A DNA stretch of 64,000 bases from Allorhizobium ampelinum S4 (GTDB taxonomy: Bacteria > Pseudomonadota > Alphaproteobacteria > Rhizobiales > Rhizobiaceae): positions 2,359,001 through 2,423,000 of the forward strand of contig NC_011989.1 of assembly GCF_000016285.1 (NCBI RefSeq), read 5' to 3'. Made by a program: the position numbers and the translations under genes. Under the pieces are notes generated by a model. It searched no databases, had not been told where the DNA came from, and worked only from the letters and a program-made list of their open reading frames with translations. Position 1 is the stretch's first letter; the number at the start of each line of letters is the position of its first letter. Positions 17,544 through 25,731 of this stretch are shown in pieces.

Positions 17544-17708
17544 ATGACCAGCCCGATCCGCACCTCTGCTCCGACCCGCGCCATGCCGCTCGGCCGTCAG
17601 ATTGGCCGCAACGGTCTGACCGGCGCTTCTTCCCTGTCGCGTGACATTCTGGCTGGCGAAACCCGCACTGGCACCGTCCGCAACGGCTCGGTTCGCGCTG
17701 CAATCTAA
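17544..17708 (+). CDS. 54-residue basic small protein, unknown
   Basis: A short frame starting MTSPIRTSAPTRAMPLGR and ending RTGTVRNGSVRAAI. It is rich in Arg, Thr and Gly and has no signal or membrane segment. Its codons look like those of surrounding genes (ACC, ATC, CGC, GGC favoured), and AAGAG lies about eight bases upstream, so it is probably a real gene. A possible promoter with TTGACC at about 17403 lies upstream. The transcript would run into the structured region ending at the terminator at 17854-17884. Function not recognised. Confidence 0.6.
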   Translation: MTSPIRTSAPTRAMPLGRQIGRNGLTGASSLSRDILAGETRTGTVRNGSVRAAI

Positions 17709-17744
17709 TACCATCCTGAAATGGCCTATGCGACGCTACCGCTG

Positions 17745-17884
17745 TGGAGGCGGGTCGAGCGGCCATTTACCTGTCGAAGACAGTCCCGGCTACGGGACCC
17801 GCTTGAGCCTCTCCTCCCAGGGTTCGCGGGTTGATCAGGGAAACCTGATCGAGAAAAAGGCGGCATGGCGGTGCCGCCTTTTTT
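17745..17884 (+). ncRNA. Candidate structured small RNA with an anti-Shine-Dalgarno-like motif
   Basis: Downstream of the 54-aa gene several hairpins follow in order. CTGTC-GAA-GACAG (17771-17783) can be enclosed by GCGGGTC/GACCCGC, with GTCCCG-GCTA-CGGGAC as a competing fold. GATCAGG-GAAA-CCTGATC is at 17833-17850, and then the terminator. Between them lies CCTCTCCTCCC, which is complementary to ribosome binding sites, as in several rhizobial trans-acting sRNAs. The 5' end is a guess, because no clear promoter is seen. It may be a 3'-UTR-derived RNA. It fills most of the 318-base gap to prmA. Confidence 0.4.
17854..17884. terminator. Rho-independent terminator, bidirectional
   Basis: AAAAAGGCGGCA pairs with TGCCGCCTTTTTT around a short loop, with a T-run on both strands. 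It can end rightward transcripts from 17544 and leftward transcripts from prmA. Confidence 0.85.
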
Positions 17885-18026
17885 GTTTTTTGTGAAAAGC
17901 GACATTTCTGAAAACGCCAGTCTGATGGCACAAGTCTGCCGGGAGTTAGCCCGCACAAGCCATGCGCGTTATTCACTGCTGCACCGCACACAATCATCGC
18001 AGGCCGAAAACCACTTAAAGGTCGGA

Positions 18027-18899
18027 CTATTGCAGGTGAATAGTGACCCAGCCATTGCGCCAGATGGTGCGCACATGCTTCACCCCCGCGCCATTATAGG
18101 CGGCGATCACTTTCCAGCGCTGCGATGCCAGAATGCCGGAGAGGATGACGGAACCGCCCGGAGCCAGATGAGTGACGAGCTGCGGCGCCATCTTCATCAG
18201 TGGGCGAGCAAGAATATTGGCGATGATCAGGTCGAAAGGCCCGAATTCACCAAAAGCCGTTGAATGGAAGCCCGGAGCGGTGCGCCACTCGATACCGTTG
18301 GGGACGCCGTTGCGCGTGCCGTTTTCCTTGGCCACCCGCACCGCGATCGGATCGATATCAGTGGCCAGTACCGGCACGTTGACCAGCTTGCGCACAGCGA
18401 TGGCCAGAACACCGCTGCCGGTGCCCAGATCCAGCGCGTTGCGGGGCCTGCGGGCACGCACCACGCTATCGATCATTTCCAGGCAGCCAGCCGTCGTGCC
18501 ATGGTGGCCGGTGCCGAAAGCCTGACCGGCATCAATCTCGATGGCCAGATCATGGGGACGGACCTTATCGCGGTCATGGGACCCATGTACCAAGAATCGC
18601 CCGGCCCTGACAGGCGTCAGGCCTTCCAGCGATTTGGCGATCCAGTCGATATCGGGGATCACTTCACGCTCGACCGGCAGGTCCGGAAATTCCGTGACCA
18701 GCGCCGCATTCACCCGCGCCAGTATATCGTCTTCCTCATCGAACATGAGGTAGATCGATGTTTCCCAGATATCGCGTTTTTCATCGACTTCCGTGGTGGC
18801 AATTGCGTAATCTTCTTCACCGAACTCCAGGCTCAGGAGGTCGAGAATGTGATTGGCCTGCACTTCGGTGGTGCTGGTGAAAAAACGAAGTTCGCTCAC
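18027..18899 (-). CDS. prmA: Ribosomal protein L11 methyltransferase
   Basis: Trimethylates ribosomal protein L11 using S-adenosylmethionine. It has 290 residues. The N-terminal substrate domain is followed by the methyltransferase fold: FGTGHHGTTAGCL, ALDLGTGSGVLAIAVRK (SAM motif I), ATDIDPIAVRVAKENG, and DLIIANILARPL, which is the NxxxxPL-like motif of PrmA. Translation starts at GTG with AGGGA upstream; no ATG is near. It lies downstream of the SCO-family gene with a 119-base gap. Confidence 0.94.
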   Translation of the reverse strand: MSELRFFTSTTEVQANHILDLLSLEFGEEDYAIATTEVDEKRDIWETSIYLMFDEEDDILARVNAALVTEFPDLPVEREVIPDIDWIAKSLEGLTPVRAGRFLVHGSHDRDKVRPHDLAIEIDAGQAFGTGHHGTTAGCLEMIDSVVRARRPRNALDLGTGSGVLAIAVRKLVNVPVLATDIDPIAVRVAKENGTRNGVPNGIEWRTAPGFHSTAFGEFGPFDLIIANILARPLMKMAPQLVTHLAPGGSVILSGILASQRWKVIAAYNGAGVKHVRTIWRNGWVTIHLQ

Positions 18900-19018
18900 G
18901 GTCGATATTCCCTATGGGGCGGGCTGATTGAACGCCCACGTTCCTGCCGCTTCCGGTACAATGCCTGACGCGCCGTTGCAACATCCAAAGCGGGATAGGC
19001 ATGGCCCCCGCGCCCCGC

Positions 19019-19618
19019 TCAGCCCTTCATCAGCTTTTGCAGCTTCTGGACGGCGGTTTCCGGGTTTTCGCCATAGGCAATCGTGCCTTTGAACCGGCCC
19101 TGCGCATCCAGCAGAAACACCGAGGCTGTATGGTCCATGGTGTAATCGCCGTTTGGATTGGCCTCGTCGACCGGCACTTTCTTGGCATAGACACGGAAGC
19201 CCTTGACCATCTCCATGACCTTGTCGGGCGCGCCGGTAATGCCGGTGATCCGGTCGGAAACATTCGAAACATAGGTATTCAGGATCTCGGTCGTATCGCG
19301 TTCAGGATCGACGGAAACGAAATAGGCATTCAGATGGCCGCCCTGCGGATCGACCTGTTTCAGCCAGCCATCCAGCTCGAACAGGGTGGTCGGGCAGACT
19401 TCGGGGCAATGGGTGAAGCCGAAGAACACCGCGCTCGGCTTGCCGCGCAGCACCTGCTCGCTGACAGCCTGTCCCCGCTGGTCGACCAGTTGAAAGGGCA
19501 CACCATAGGCCGCCTCGCCCACCGTGCGGCTCGATTGGCCGATTTCAAGCGTCAGATACCCAAGCAAAGCTGCCGAGGCCGCCACCAATATCCAAAGCCC
19601 GATCCGCAGTCTCTTCAT
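19019..19618 (-). CDS. SCO1/SenC family copper chaperone-like protein
   Basis: A protein of 199 residues, membrane-anchored by one N-terminal helix (GLWILVAASAALLGYL), with a periplasmic thioredoxin-like domain. The copper site CPEVCPTT (CxxxC) and a distal His in DYTMDHTASVFLLD are present. SCO proteins deliver copper to cytochrome c oxidase or act as thiol reductants. No oxidase genes are adjacent. The ATG at 19618 is used; a TTG at 19630 would add four residues. Confidence 0.92.
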   Translation of the reverse strand: MKRLRIGLWILVAASAALLGYLTLEIGQSSRTVGEAAYGVPFQLVDQRGQAVSEQVLRGKPSAVFFGFTHCPEVCPTTLFELDGWLKQVDPQGGHLNAYFVSVDPERDTTEILNTYVSNVSDRITGITGAPDKVMEMVKGFRVYAKKVPVDEANPNGDYTMDHTASVFLLDAQGRFKGTIAYGENPETAVQKLQKLMKG

Positions 19619-20121
19619 CGCTTCACTCAATGTTTATTTCCAAAGACCAGCATTTCCAAAGCCCTGCTGCATGATTGAACGCGCCCGGTCCACGCTCTTC
19701 CATACAAGCCGAGGGATAGGCAAGGCAAATCAAACAAACCGCAAAGCTGGAAAATCCAATGCCATACCCCCGAGACATATCGTCGCCTGCAACCGTGCTG
19801 CGGGCTTATGCATATGACCAAACCACAGGGGTTGCGTGGTGCTGGATAGAATTAAATCATCAATCGGGAATAGTATTAGTACAAGCTTAATAGTCTTGAG
19901 AGACAGTCAACCTGCATGTCGGCCTTACGCCGTCAGGACATGATGTCCTTGGAGGATTGCTGCAAAGATCGCTGACCGGCAAAAGGCTGGACGTGAAAGA
20001 TGCGGCGGTTTCAGCAATGACAGCAGCCCTTCCTTGGGGAGAGCGCAGTCCTTCTAAACTCCGCACAGCATGTTCCATAGGACCGACCCGGTCACGTCAA
20101 CTGAGCCATGCGGGGATATTC
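19619..20121. other. Intergenic region with a short palindrome
   Basis: No gene is convincing in these 503 bases. The mcp frame is open back to 19957, but that part lacks a plausible start. AGGACAT-G-ATGTCCT (19935-19949) is a perfect 7-1-7 palindrome about 170 bases before the mcp start and could be an operator. Nothing else was recognised. Confidence 0.4.
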
Positions 20122-22128
20122 ATGAGCAACGCAATTTCCGGCCGAGGCCTTTCCGTCGGCCAGCGTCTGATGACCTTGGGCGGCGCTGCCATCTGCGCCA
20201 TCGCGGCCATGCTGGCCGTCGGCTATTACAAGAGCAGCCAACTGGATCACTCGTTGAACCGGGCGATAGAACTCAAGAACAAGCTCGAGATCGTCAACGA
20301 ATTGCGGCTTGCCAATGGTGAGATCACCCTTGCCGCAATGGATACGATCATTGACCGCGAGGAAGGCAAAGTCCAGCCGGACCGCCAGAGCATTTTCGAC
20401 AAGGCTGGCGTGGCGCTTGCCAATGGGTCTGCCACCGTCAAGCAGGTCGCCGCAGATGTCGGACAGTCCGCAAATATAGCAAGCTATGACAGCGATGTGC
20501 AGAAGCTCCGCCAGGAAGTCACGGTAGAATTGAAGAAACTGGTGGAAACCCAGGCTCCGGAAGAGGATTATGCCCGGATTGACGATGTCATCGATGGCGC
20601 CGGCGGCAAGCTGAGCGACACGCTGGCCAATCTTTCCTCCGCCGCAGGCAAACTGGTGGAAAGCCGCGTGGCTGCCGCGACTGAGGCGTCCAGAAGCGCC
20701 ATCACCATGCAGATCACCATCGGTTTGATTGCATTTTTCCTGGTTCTCGGATTGCAGATCATCCATGCCCGTTCGGTCGTCAACGGCATCCGCAATGTCC
20801 GCACCAGCCTCAAGAATATTATCGACGGCAATTACGACAGCGAGATCCTCGGTCTGGCGCGCGGCGATGAAATCGGTGACATTGCCCGATCAGCTGATAT
20901 TTTCCGTCAAGCCGTCATCGACAAACGCACGCTGGAAGCCGAGGCTGAAGACAGCCGAAAGAGCCGCGAAACCGAGATGCGCGAGAGCGAGGCCGCAGCG
21001 GCTGCCGAGCGCGACCGGATGAAAGCCGCCGTCGATGCCTTGGGCAAGGGCCTGAACCGACTGGCCGAGGGCGATTTGCAGGCAGTGGTCGATGAAGCTT
21101 TCCCGCAGGAAGTCGAACGCCTGCGCACGGATTTCAACCTTGTCACCACCCATCTGCGCAATGTCATGGGCGAGATCTCCATCAATTCCAGTTCCATCCA
21201 GGCCAATGCCAATCAGATGCGCTCCGCCGCCGACGATCTGGCGCGCCGCACCGAACAGCAGGCCGCATCGCTGGAAGAAACATCGGCGGCACTGGCTGAG
21301 ATTACCGAAACGGTCCGCACCAGCACGCAGCGCGCCGAAGATGCCAGCCACATGGTCGATAATGCCAAGACCTATGCCGAACAGTCCGGTGCCGTCGTCT
21401 CCGATGCCATGGCGGCCATGGAGCGGATTGAAAGCGCCACCGGCGAAATCGGCAAGATCATCAACGTCGTTGACGAGATCGCCTTCCAGACCAATCTTCT
21501 GGCGTTGAATGCCGGCGTCGAAGCCGCCCGCGCCGGGGATGCCGGCAAAGGCTTTGCCGTGGTTGCCCAGGAAGTGCGCGCCTTGGCCGGACGCGCTGCG
21601 GAAGCCGCCCGCACCATCAAGGATCTGGTCACCAAATCAAGCGACGAAGTGCGCACCGGGGTCGAGCTTGTGACCGCCACCGGCGAGGCTTTGCATAAAA
21701 TAGGCGAAGATGTGCTCCGAATTAACGATCACGTTAAGTCGATTGTAACCTCGGCGCGCGAACAATCAGTTGGCCTGAGTGAAATCAATTCCGCCGTCGG
21801 ACAGATGGACCAGGTCACGCAGCAAAATGCCGCCATGGTCGAAGAAACCAATGCGGCAAGTCATACGCTTGCCAGCGATGCAGACAATCTTGGACAGCTC
21901 GTTGGGCAATTCAAGATCGGCGGCGCGGGCGAGACGCGGCCAGGATCACACCAGGCGCGACCGACATCAAGCAGACCTGAGCCGGCAAGACCGACCTCAG
22001 CACCGACGCAGTCTCCCGCAAAGCAGCTCATGAGCAAGGTTGCGGGGGCTTTCACCAAAGGCAGCGGCTCCACGCCAGCCCGTGCAACGGCAGCCGCCCC
22101 ATCAACCGACCACTGGGAAGAGTTCTAA
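20122..22128 (+). CDS. Methyl-accepting chemotaxis protein with C-terminal CheR-type pentapeptide
   Basis: A transmembrane chemoreceptor of 668 residues. The first membrane helix (about 18-38) and the second (ITIGLIAFFLVLGLQII, about 200-218) flank a mostly helical periplasmic sensor of about 160 residues. HAMP and a long coiled-coil cytoplasmic domain follow, with the tip [21 protein letters not shown] conserved. A flexible Pro/Ser/Thr-rich tail ends in HWEEF, the kind of pentapeptide that docks the CheR methyltransferase. The ATG at 20122 has GGGGA five bases upstream. cheW follows after three bases, so receptor and adaptor are made together. The ligand is unknown. Confidence 0.93.
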   Translation: MSNAISGRGLSVGQRLMTLGGAAICAIAAMLAVGYYKSSQLDHSLNRAIELKNKLEIVNELRLANGEITLAAMDTIIDREEGKVQPDRQSIFDKAGVALANGSATVKQVAADVGQSANIASYDSDVQKLRQEVTVELKKLVETQAPEEDYARIDDVIDGAGGKLSDTLANLSSAAGKLVESRVAAATEASRSAITMQITIGLIAFFLVLGLQIIHARSVVNGIRNVRTSLKNIIDGNYDSEILGLARGDEIGDIARSADIFRQAVIDKRTLEAEAEDSRKSRETEMRESEAAAAAERDRMKAAVDALGKGLNRLAEGDLQAVVDEAFPQEVERLRTDFNLVTTHLRNVMGEISINSSSIQANANQMRSAADDLARRTEQQAASLEETSAALAEITETVRTSTQRAEDASHMVDNAKTYAEQSGAVVSDAMAAMERIESATGEIGKIINVVDEIAFQTNLLALNAGVEAARAGDAGKGFAVVAQEVRALAGRAAEAARTIKDLVTKSSDEVRTGVELVTATGEALHKIGEDVLRINDHVKSIVTSAREQSVGLSEINSAVGQMDQVTQQNAAMVEETNAASHTLASDADNLGQLVGQFKIGGAGETRPGSHQARPTSSRPEPARPTSAPTQSPAKQLMSKVAGAFTKGSGSTPARATAAAPSTDHWEEF

Positions 22129-22131
22129 ACC

Positions 22132-22596
22132 ATGTCCAATGCCATCAAGCAGTCCGGCGCCTATCTTGAAATCGTTTCCTTCCATCTTGGCGATCAGGAA
22201 TTCTGTATCGACATCATGGCGATCCGTGAAATTCGCGGTTGGGCACCGGTCACCCCGATGCCGCATACCCCCCCATACGTACTGGGCCTTATCAACCTGC
22301 GCGGCGCCGTCATCCCGGTCATCGACATGGCCTGCCGGCTGGGCATGAGCATGACCGAACCGTCCGAGCGCTCGGCCATCATCGTCACCGACATCGCCGG
22401 CAAGCTGGTTGGCCTGTTGGTCGAACAGGTCTCCGACATGATGACCATTCGCGGTGAAGACTTGCAGCCCGCTCCGGAAATCATCCCGGAAATGCAGCGT
22501 GCCTTCTGCCGCGGCATCGTGGCGCTGGAAAAATCCATGGTCTGCTTCCTCAACCTCGACACGGTTATCGCCGACGAGTTGGCCAACGCCGCCTGA
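22132..22596 (+). CDS. cheW: Chemotaxis adaptor protein CheW
   Basis: A soluble adaptor of 154 residues that links receptors to the CheA kinase. The CheW fold is clear: YLEIVSFHLGDQEFCIDIMAIREI, YVLGLINLRGAVIPVIDM with the conserved NLRG loop, and LVGLLVEQVSDMM. It lies three bases after the mcp stop with GGAAGAG upstream. No cheA, cheB, cheR or cheY is nearby, so it serves a chemotaxis system encoded elsewhere. Confidence 0.95.
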   Translation: MSNAIKQSGAYLEIVSFHLGDQEFCIDIMAIREIRGWAPVTPMPHTPPYVLGLINLRGAVIPVIDMACRLGMSMTEPSERSAIIVTDIAGKLVGLLVEQVSDMMTIRGEDLQPAPEIIPEMQRAFCRGIVALEKSMVCFLNLDTVIADELANAA

Positions 22597-22652
22597 TCGG
22601 CAAGGTGTCTGGTCGGTCGAGCGTAAGCTCGGTTGAAAAGTCGAAAAAACAA

Positions 22653-22695
22653 GAAACCGCCGGTTCGGACGTGATGGCACCGAACCGGTGGTTTC
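22653..22695 (+). terminator. Terminator-like hairpin after mcp-cheW
   Basis: Arms GAAACCGCCGGTTCGG and CCGAACCGGTGGTTTC pair over 16 positions with one G-T wobble, about 57 bases after cheW. A-rich sequence precedes it and a weak TTTAAAATT follows. Confidence 0.6.
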
Positions 22696-22783
22696 GTGCG
22701 TTTAAAATTATGATGGTGACAGGGCTGAAATTGCCGCTATCGGCTCTCTATATGTCTTAAGAGATCTGCACACTGGTCGCAGT

Positions 22784-22890
22784 CATGAAACGCGGGGTTC
22801 CGCCGCAAAACGGCCTTGGAGTTTTGCGCGACATGGGTTGTTTGGGCATGCCGTTGCCGCAAAACCGCTGCACACTTTTGCGCGACATGC
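22784..22890. repeat. RIME1-like rhizobial intergenic mosaic element
   Basis: Two palindromes lie in tandem over 107 bases. The first is CATG...GCAAAA...TTTTGC...CATG (22784-22835). The second is GCATG...GCAAAA...TTTTGC...CATGC (22846-22890). RIME1 was described in rhizobia as an element of about 108 bp with two large palindromes, which fits. It ends just before the ribosome site of the next gene and takes up much of the 311-base gap after cheW. Confidence 0.65.
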
Positions 22891-22907
22891 CTGTAAGGAG
22901 AATAATG

Positions 22908-23252
22908 ATGAAGAAAAAACAGATTTCGGCACTTCTAATCGCAGCAAGCCTGGCGATAGGCTTTACAGTGCCGGCAATGGCGGGAGAGCTTACCCTCCCC
23001 GATATCCTGTTCGGCAAGCGCTATAATGACGGCGTGTCGGTGGAGCGTATCTATCAGCATCCGCCCGGCCACGGCAATGACCTGCCGCTTCTTGTCCGTT
23101 ATCCCTCACGCCAAATGATCGAGACATCACAGGCCGAAGTCAATGGCAGCCCCGTGTTGCGCGAGGCCATGAAGGTTCGGGGCATTTTGGTGAAAAACGT
23201 CATTTGGGTGCAAACCGCCGCCAATGGCGGCAAGATCGTTTACGTCAAGTAG
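22908..23252 (+). CDS. Small secreted hypothetical protein
   Basis: A protein of 114 residues. The N-terminus KKKQISALLIAASLAIGF with a cleavage site near AMAGEL is a Sec signal peptide, leaving about 90 periplasmic residues. The mature part (ILFGKRYNDGVSVERIY, LPLLVRYPSRQMIE, VLREAMKVRGI) matches no family I can name. AAGGAG lies seven bases before ATG 22908 and four before ATG 22905. The open frame reaches back to 22785 through the RIME1-like element, and that part should not be counted. Confidence 0.75.
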   Translation: MKKKQISALLIAASLAIGFTVPAMAGELTLPDILFGKRYNDGVSVERIYQHPPGHGNDLPLLVRYPSRQMIETSQAEVNGSPVLREAMKVRGILVKNVIWVQTAANGGKIVYVK

Positions 23253-23336
23253 GTCAAACAAGGTTGTCACTTCACGAGATGCCGCACCGACTGGCAAACC
23301 TGTCTGCGCAGATGGAACAGACAACTCGGAGCTCAA

Positions 23337-23429
23337 CTTAAGAAAAGCGGGCTTGATTTTCGAGAGAGAGAACCGAGAACAAAACAATCGAGAGTGTGTC
23401 CGGTTCAATCTGAACTGGACACACTCTCG
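23337..23429 (+). repeat. Two-hairpin repeat, copy A
   Basis: First hairpin GAAAA/TTTTC (23342-23361), then an A-rich linker, then a 19-bp hairpin with arms at 23389-23407 and 23411-23429 around ATC. One pair is G-T, which holds as G-U only in plus-strand RNA. It aligns with copies B (34060) and C (43797). It begins about 85 bases after the stop of the 22908 gene. Confidence 0.65.
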
Positions 23430-23786
23430 AATATAGAAGTCCACCCCGGTGGCATGGAGGCGACTTTCAACATCCCCAGACTGGTAATCCCAGGAGAAGG
23501 ATCAACGGCCTTGGCAGACAAGCGGTAGATCACGAGCTTCGTAACAACCGTCACGTTATCGGAAACGCTCTCAAGCCGGTAACGGCTTAAGGAACAGACG
23601 ATCCGCAGACAAAAGCGTTACAACAAACCCATGACGCTGCAACTCCCCAGCGCCCCGCTGGGGATTAATCTGCACCATAAGGGCGCACCAATAAAGCCGC
23701 GACACGCCCGAATTCGCGGCTCATCCGCTACGAATCCTGACCTTTTTTGGTATTTGCTTTGGCGTTCATCAAAGCAAGCCCTACAA
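23430..23786. other. Intergenic region, possible gene remnant
   Basis: No confident gene. A minus-strand reading frame of about 65 codons (roughly 23610 down to 23404) is open, runs into copy A, and uses protein-like codons (e.g. TKLVIYRLSAKAVDPSPGIT). It has no clear start or ribosome site and I do not recognise it. A plus-strand CCCCAGCG/CGCTGGGG hairpin lies at about 23646-23664. Confidence 0.3.
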
Positions 23787-24275
23787 TCAGGGCTTGCCAT
23801 TCTTCCAAGTTACGCTCTGATTGAACAGCGGCACGGTCGAAATCGCCATTTTTGCGGACCCGTCCACCACCTGCCGGGAGTGGACGAGATAGACCAGCGT
23901 GTCATTGTCCTTGTCATAGATCCGGTTGACGACCAGCGTCTTCCAGATCAGCGACCGGCCCTGGCGAAACACTTCCTCGCCGCCTTTCGACAGATTGATA
24001 TCGCCGATCTCGATCGGCCCGGTCTGGCGGCAGGCGATGGAATTGTTGGATGGGTCCTCGAACCAATTGCCCTTATGCAGCCGATCGATCAGTGAACGGT
24101 CGAAATAGGTGACATGGCAGGTGATGCCTTTCACCTGCGGATCTGCCACCGCCTCAACCACGATATCGTTGCCCACCCAGTCGACACCGACCTTGCCGAC
24201 CACATCAGCCATGGCAGGCGTACCAAAAAGTCCGGCAAAAGCGGCAGCCAGCAGCAGCTTAGGTGATTTGAACAT
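23787..24275 (-). CDS. creA: CreA family periplasmic protein
   Basis: A protein of 162 residues, function unknown. The signal peptide (LLLAAAFAGLFGTPAMA) is followed by the CreA pattern: VVGKVGVDWVGNDIVVEA, GITCHVTYFDRSLI, SIACRQTGPI and VYLVHSRQVVDGSAKMAIST. Two Cys in the mature part may form a disulfide. GGAGG lies six bases upstream of the ATG. It lies downstream of the exonuclease gene on the same strand. Confidence 0.9.
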   Translation of the reverse strand: MFKSPKLLLAAAFAGLFGTPAMADVVGKVGVDWVGNDIVVEAVADPQVKGITCHVTYFDRSLIDRLHKGNWFEDPSNNSIACRQTGPIEIGDINLSKGGEEVFRQGRSLIWKTLVVNRIYDKDNDTLVYLVHSRQVVDGSAKMAISTVPLFNQSVTWKNGKP

Positions 24276-24358
24276 AACAGCCTCCGAGAAATACTCAGGC
24301 AGAGATATGCTTTCGCCATCACGTTACAAGATGCGCCGCCACCCCATGCCAAAAACCG

Positions 24359-24982
24359 TCAAGCCGAAACCCGCGCTGGCTTGCGCACCGAGCAGGATTG
24401 ATACCCACCCGGAAACAGCCGTCCGATGGAAATCCCCATCATGCCAGCAAGCTCGCCCAGGTCCTGCGCGCCCCGGCGCTCCATCATCGCGATCACCGCT
24501 TGCGCGCAAACCGACGCATCTTCGGCTGCATTGTGATGCCGGAAGGACAATTGCAGATGTGCCGCCAGCACATTCAGCCGATGGGAGGGCAATTGCGGCC
24601 AGACCTTCTGCGCCAGCTTGACACTGCACACGTAAGACAGGCTTGGATAGGGCTGGCGATAGAGATCGCAACTCGCCCGCCACACCGACAGATCGAAGGC
24701 GGCATTATGCGCCACCACCATCGCGCCCGAGAAATCATCGGCGAATTCGTCCATCACCTCGGGAAACTCGCCCGCATCCTCGACATGATCAGGCCGAATC
24801 CCGTGAATGGCGATGTTGAAGGATGAAAACCGCATGGTTTTTGGCCGGATCAACCGCTCCTCCACCCGCACCACCTGCCCGTTCTCGACAAAGGCCAGCC
24901 CGACCGAACAGGCGCTGCCTCGCTCTTCATTGGCGGTCTCGAAATCGATTGCGATGATTTTGGGCTGCAATGGCGTTGACAT
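24359..24982 (-). CDS. DnaQ-like 3'-5' exonuclease (DEDDh)
   Basis: An exonuclease-fold protein of 207 residues. The DEDDh residues fit: D and E in IAIDFETAN, D in VVAHNAAFDLSVW, and H with D in HHNAAEDASVCAQAV. It is a stand-alone exonuclease domain of the DNA polymerase III epsilon class, not the long DnaQ replicative subunit. Its substrate is unknown. It is divergent from the esterase gene with a 52-base shared promoter region. Confidence 0.88.
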   Translation of the reverse strand: MSTPLQPKIIAIDFETANEERGSACSVGLAFVENGQVVRVEERLIRPKTMRFSSFNIAIHGIRPDHVEDAGEFPEVMDEFADDFSGAMVVAHNAAFDLSVWRASCDLYRQPYPSLSYVCSVKLAQKVWPQLPSHRLNVLAAHLQLSFRHHNAAEDASVCAQAVIAMMERRGAQDLGELAGMMGISIGRLFPGGYQSCSVRKPARVSA

Positions 24983-25034
24983 CGATCCCCTTTATGGTGC
25001 GGGAGCGATTCGAGCAATGTGAGGAGGGACGGGC

Positions 25035-25676
25035 ATGTCGAAAATCTCCGGATTCCACTGCGAAATAGCCCAACCGGATGAAACCGGCAGCCCAATCGTC
25101 ATGCTGCATGGCAGCGGCCAAGATGAAACATGCTGGGGAGACATTCCGGCACGCATCGGCCCCGGCTCGCCCATCATCTGTGTGCGCGGCAATATCATCT
25201 GGGAAGGCAAATACGCATTTTTCCGGCGCAATCCGGACAGGACGCTGGATCTGGCCGACCTGGCGCGCTCGGCCAGCGAAATCAGCTTGCTGCTCGAAAG
25301 CCTGACGCAACGATTCGCCGAGCGAAAGCCGATCCTGATCGGATATTCAAACGGTGCAATTCTCTCCGCAGCCGTTCTTCGCGATTTTCCGGATTTGATC
25401 GAGGGCGCCATCCTGCTGCGGGGCTTATCACCGGCTCCGGCTTTCCCCTTTCCTCGGTCCGTGACCTGTCCGGTGCTGGTCATATCAGGCGAAACCGACA
25501 GCCGTCGCACCCCTCAGGACGGCGCGGTCCTCGCGTCGCAACTCGTGGCAGCCGGGGCGCCGACCTCCTATCATCTTTTGCCCTGCGGCCATGGCTGGGA
25601 CCCGCAGGAACGGGATCTGGCCTTGATTCAGGACTGGCTGCGACATGTGACAAGACGCGCCGTGCCCGGCTCCTGA
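25035..25676 (+). CDS. Alpha/beta hydrolase (carboxylesterase/phospholipase type)
   Basis: A soluble serine hydrolase of 213 residues. IVMLHGSGQDETCW gives the oxyanion region, GYSNG the nucleophile elbow (GxSxG), GETDSRRTPQDG the acid and LLPCGHGWD the His. Its size and layout resemble small carboxylesterases of the phospholipase/carboxylesterase family. The substrate cannot be inferred. GGAGGG precedes the ATG. Confidence 0.85.
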   Translation: MSKISGFHCEIAQPDETGSPIVMLHGSGQDETCWGDIPARIGPGSPIICVRGNIIWEGKYAFFRRNPDRTLDLADLARSASEISLLLESLTQRFAERKPILIGYSNGAILSAAVLRDFPDLIEGAILLRGLSPAPAFPFPRSVTCPVLVISGETDSRRTPQDGAVLASQLVAAGAPTSYHLLPCGHGWDPQERDLALIQDWLRHVTRRAVPGS

Positions 25677-25731
25677 TCCGGGCTGACACGCAAGAGACAA
25701 GGACAGGACAACCGAGCGAGCTGAGCGCCCA

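Noticed and set aside
17709..17884. SRP (4.5S) RNA or 6S RNA
   Set aside because: The GGAAGCAG-type SRP loop and the long open bubble of 6S RNA are not present.
19957..20121. Extension of the first chemoreceptor by 55 residues
   Set aside because: TTG start with a one-base spacing to GGAGG, and it would place an Arg/Ser-rich stretch before a normal receptor N-terminus. ATG 20122 has a good ribosome site.
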